From assembly GCF_014650595.1 (NCBI RefSeq), contig NZ_BMVG01000001.1:620001-684000 (forward strand): 64,000 bases of DNA, given 5' to 3'. The first letter of the stretch is position 1. Every line of letters begins with the position of its first letter. The translations under genes were made by a program, and so were the position numbers. Positions 62,612 through 64,000 of this stretch are shown piece after piece. Under the pieces are notes generated by a model that saw only the letters and a list, made by a program, of their open reading frames with translations, ran no database searches and had not been told where the DNA came from. This DNA comes from Streptomyces alanosinicus (lineage in GTDB: Bacteria; Actinomycetota; Actinomycetes; Streptomycetales; Streptomycetaceae).

Positions 62612-64000
62612 ATGGAGACGATCGCCCCGACGCCCACCCACTGCCCGTACTGCGCCCTGCAGTGCGGGATGAACGTCACGCCCCTGGCGGCCGGGGGCGT
62701 CGAGGTCTCCGAGCGGGCGGACTTCCCGGTGAACCGGGGCGCGCTGTGCGGCAAGGGCCGCACCGCGGCCGAGGTGCTCTCGCCCGCGGTGCGGCTGACC
62801 TCGCCGCTGGTGCGCTCGGGGGGCCGGCTGGTCGAGGCGAGCTGGACGGCGGCGCTGGATCTGGTCGCCGAGCGGCTCGGGGGCACGCGGGCGCGGTACG
62901 GCGCCGACGCGCTGGGCGTGTTCGGCGGGGGCGGGCTCACGAACGAGAAGGCGTACACGCTCGGCAAGTTCGCACGGGTGGTGCTGGGCACCTCGCAGAT
63001 CGACTACAACGGCCGTTTCTGTATGTCGTCGGCCGCGGCGGCCGGTACCCGGGCGTTCGGCCTGGACCGGGGACTGCCGTTCCCGCTGGAGGACATCCCG
63101 CGGACGGGGTGTGTGATCCTCGTCGGCTCCAATCTCGCCGAGACCATGCCGCCGTCGTTGCGTTTCCTCACCGAACTACGGGCGAACGGCGGCACGTTGA
63201 TCGTCGTGGACCCGCGCCGGACGCGGACCGCCGAGCAGGCTGACCTGCATCTGGCCCCGCGGCCCGGCACCGATCTCGCCCTCGCCCTCGGCCTGTTGCA
63301 CCTGGTGGTGACGGAGGGGCGGACGGACGAGGAGTTCATCCGGGAGCGGACGACGGGCTGGGACGCGGCCCGTGCGGCGGCGATGGCGCACTGGCCGGAG
63401 CAGGTGGAGCGGATCACAGGGGTGTCCGTTCCCCTGCTCCGGGAGGCGGTACGGCTGTTCTGCGCGCCCGAGTCGGCGATGGTGCTCACCGCGCGCGGGC
63501 CGGAGCAGCAGTCCAAGGGGACGGACACGGTGGGCGCGTGGATCGATCTGTGCCTGGCGACCGGCCGGGCGGGCCGCCCGCTGTCCGGGTACGGCTGCCT
63601 GACCGGGCAGGGAAACGGGCAGGGCGGACGCGAACACGGCCAGAAGGCCGACCAGCTGCCCGGCTATCGCAAGCTGGACGACCCCGACGCGCGGCGGCAT
63701 GTGGCCGGGGTGTGGGGCGTGGACCCGGACACCCTGCCCGGCCCCGGCCGCAGCGCGTACGAACTTCTCGACGCGCTCGGCACGGACATCCGGGCGCTGC
63801 TGCTGATGGGCTCCAACCCGGTGGTGTCGGCGCCGCGCGCGGCCCACGTCGAGGAGCGGCTGCGCGCGCTGGACTTCCTGGCGGTGGCGGATGTCGTGCT
63901 GTCGGAGACGGCGGAGCTGGCGGATGTCGTGCTGCCGGTCACCCAGTGGGCGGAGGAGACGGGCACGACGACCAGTCTGGAGGGCAGGGTGCTGCTGCGC
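62612..64000 (+). CDS. nasA: assimilatory nitrate reductase, N-terminal part
   Basis: 463 codons from ATG 62612, open to the window end. The N-terminal [4Fe-4S] site is THCPYCALQCGMNVT with a fourth Cys in GALCGKGR. Mo-bisMGD contacts: GGLTNEKAYTLGKFARVVLG, YNGRFCMSSAAAAGTRAFGL, ILVGSNLAETMPPSLRFLTE, VVDPRRTRTAEQADLHL, ALLLMGSNPVVSAP, and DVVLPVTQWAEETGTTTSLE. This is the cytoplasmic nitrate/formate dehydrogenase-like oxidoreductase family; the closest type is assimilatory nitrate reductase. The chelatase nearby fits a nitrogen-assimilation context. Confidence 0.88.
   Translation, partial: METIAPTPTHCPYCALQCGMNVTPLAAGGVEVSERADFPVNRGALCGKGRTAAEVLSPAVRLTSPLVRSGGRLVEASWTAALDLVAERLGGTRARYGADALGVFGGGGLTNEKAYTLGKFARVVLGTSQIDYNGRFCMSSAAAAGTRAFGLDRGLPFPLEDIPRTGCVILVGSNLAETMPPSLRFLTELRANGGTLIVVDPRRTRTAEQADLHLAPRPGTDLALALGLLHLVVTEGRTDEEFIRERTTGWDAARAAAMAHWPEQVERITGVSVPLLREAVRLFCAPESAMVLTARGPEQQSKGTDTVGAWIDLCLATGRAGRPLSGYGCLTGQGNGQGGREHGQKADQLPGYRKLDDPDARRHVAGVWGVDPDTLPGPGRSAYELLDALGTDIRALLLMGSNPVVSAPRAAHVEERLRALDFLAVADVVLSETAELADVVLPVTQWAEETGTTTSLEGRVLLR

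Overview
The window is from a Streptomyces chromosome. GC is very high, third codon positions are almost all G/C, starts often overlap the previous stop (ATGA/GTGA), and the conserved genes are streptomycete: malonyl-CoA synthetase (matB), an actin-like Mbl, an HrdA-type sigma factor, dnaG and dgt. From memory the flanks match the matB - mbl - hrdA - dnaG stretch of the S. coelicolor chromosome, here split by about 36 kb of accessory DNA.

Left core (1-12.4 kb): end of a FAD monooxygenase, an SMP-30 lactonase/IclR regulator pair with an 11-bp inverted repeat in front, a hypothetical protein, an SDR, an ATP-grasp protein, matB overlapping a fused carboxyltransferase, a protease-like remnant, mbl, a two-GAF sensor kinase with a degenerate ATPase domain, and a Ser/Thr kinase.

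Decaying accessory zone (12.4-28.65 kb): stress, ion-transport and DNA-repair genes. Some are intact: LigD-type polymerase, Mrp/Mbh-like antiporter subunits, a UdgX-type glycosylase with an altered key loop, and small proteins. Many are broken by frameshifts or internal deletions: ABC exporter, giant P-type ATPase, two oxidoreductases, MrpD, an enolase-superfamily protein and Nei. I see no insertion sequence.

Integrated island (about 28,655-48,522): bounded by a 52-bp perfect direct repeat that includes the 3' end of a CAU-anticodon tRNA. From left to right it holds a vestigial CRISPR array, a small protein and an NB-ARC/TPR STAND operon that share a motif, a broken formyltransferase, CRISPR array 1, a type I-E operon with cas3 and cas8e (cse1) fused in one 1606-codon gene, CRISPR array 2, a ParB-like/antirestriction-methylase pair, and the C-terminal remnant of a tyrosine integrase next to the tRNA. 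Arrays 1 and 2 share a leader motif at the same distance. The island looks like a defence island fixed in place by loss of its integrase.

Right core (48.5-64 kb): one CAU tRNA and two identical tRNA-Asn genes, a YtxH-like protein, a FGGY sugar kinase, a heterodimeric ABC exporter pair, a palindromic element and terminator, hrdA, dnaG, a FAD/NAD reductase, dgt, a CbiX-type chelatase, a DUF218 membrane protein, and the start of an assimilatory nitrate reductase that runs off the window.
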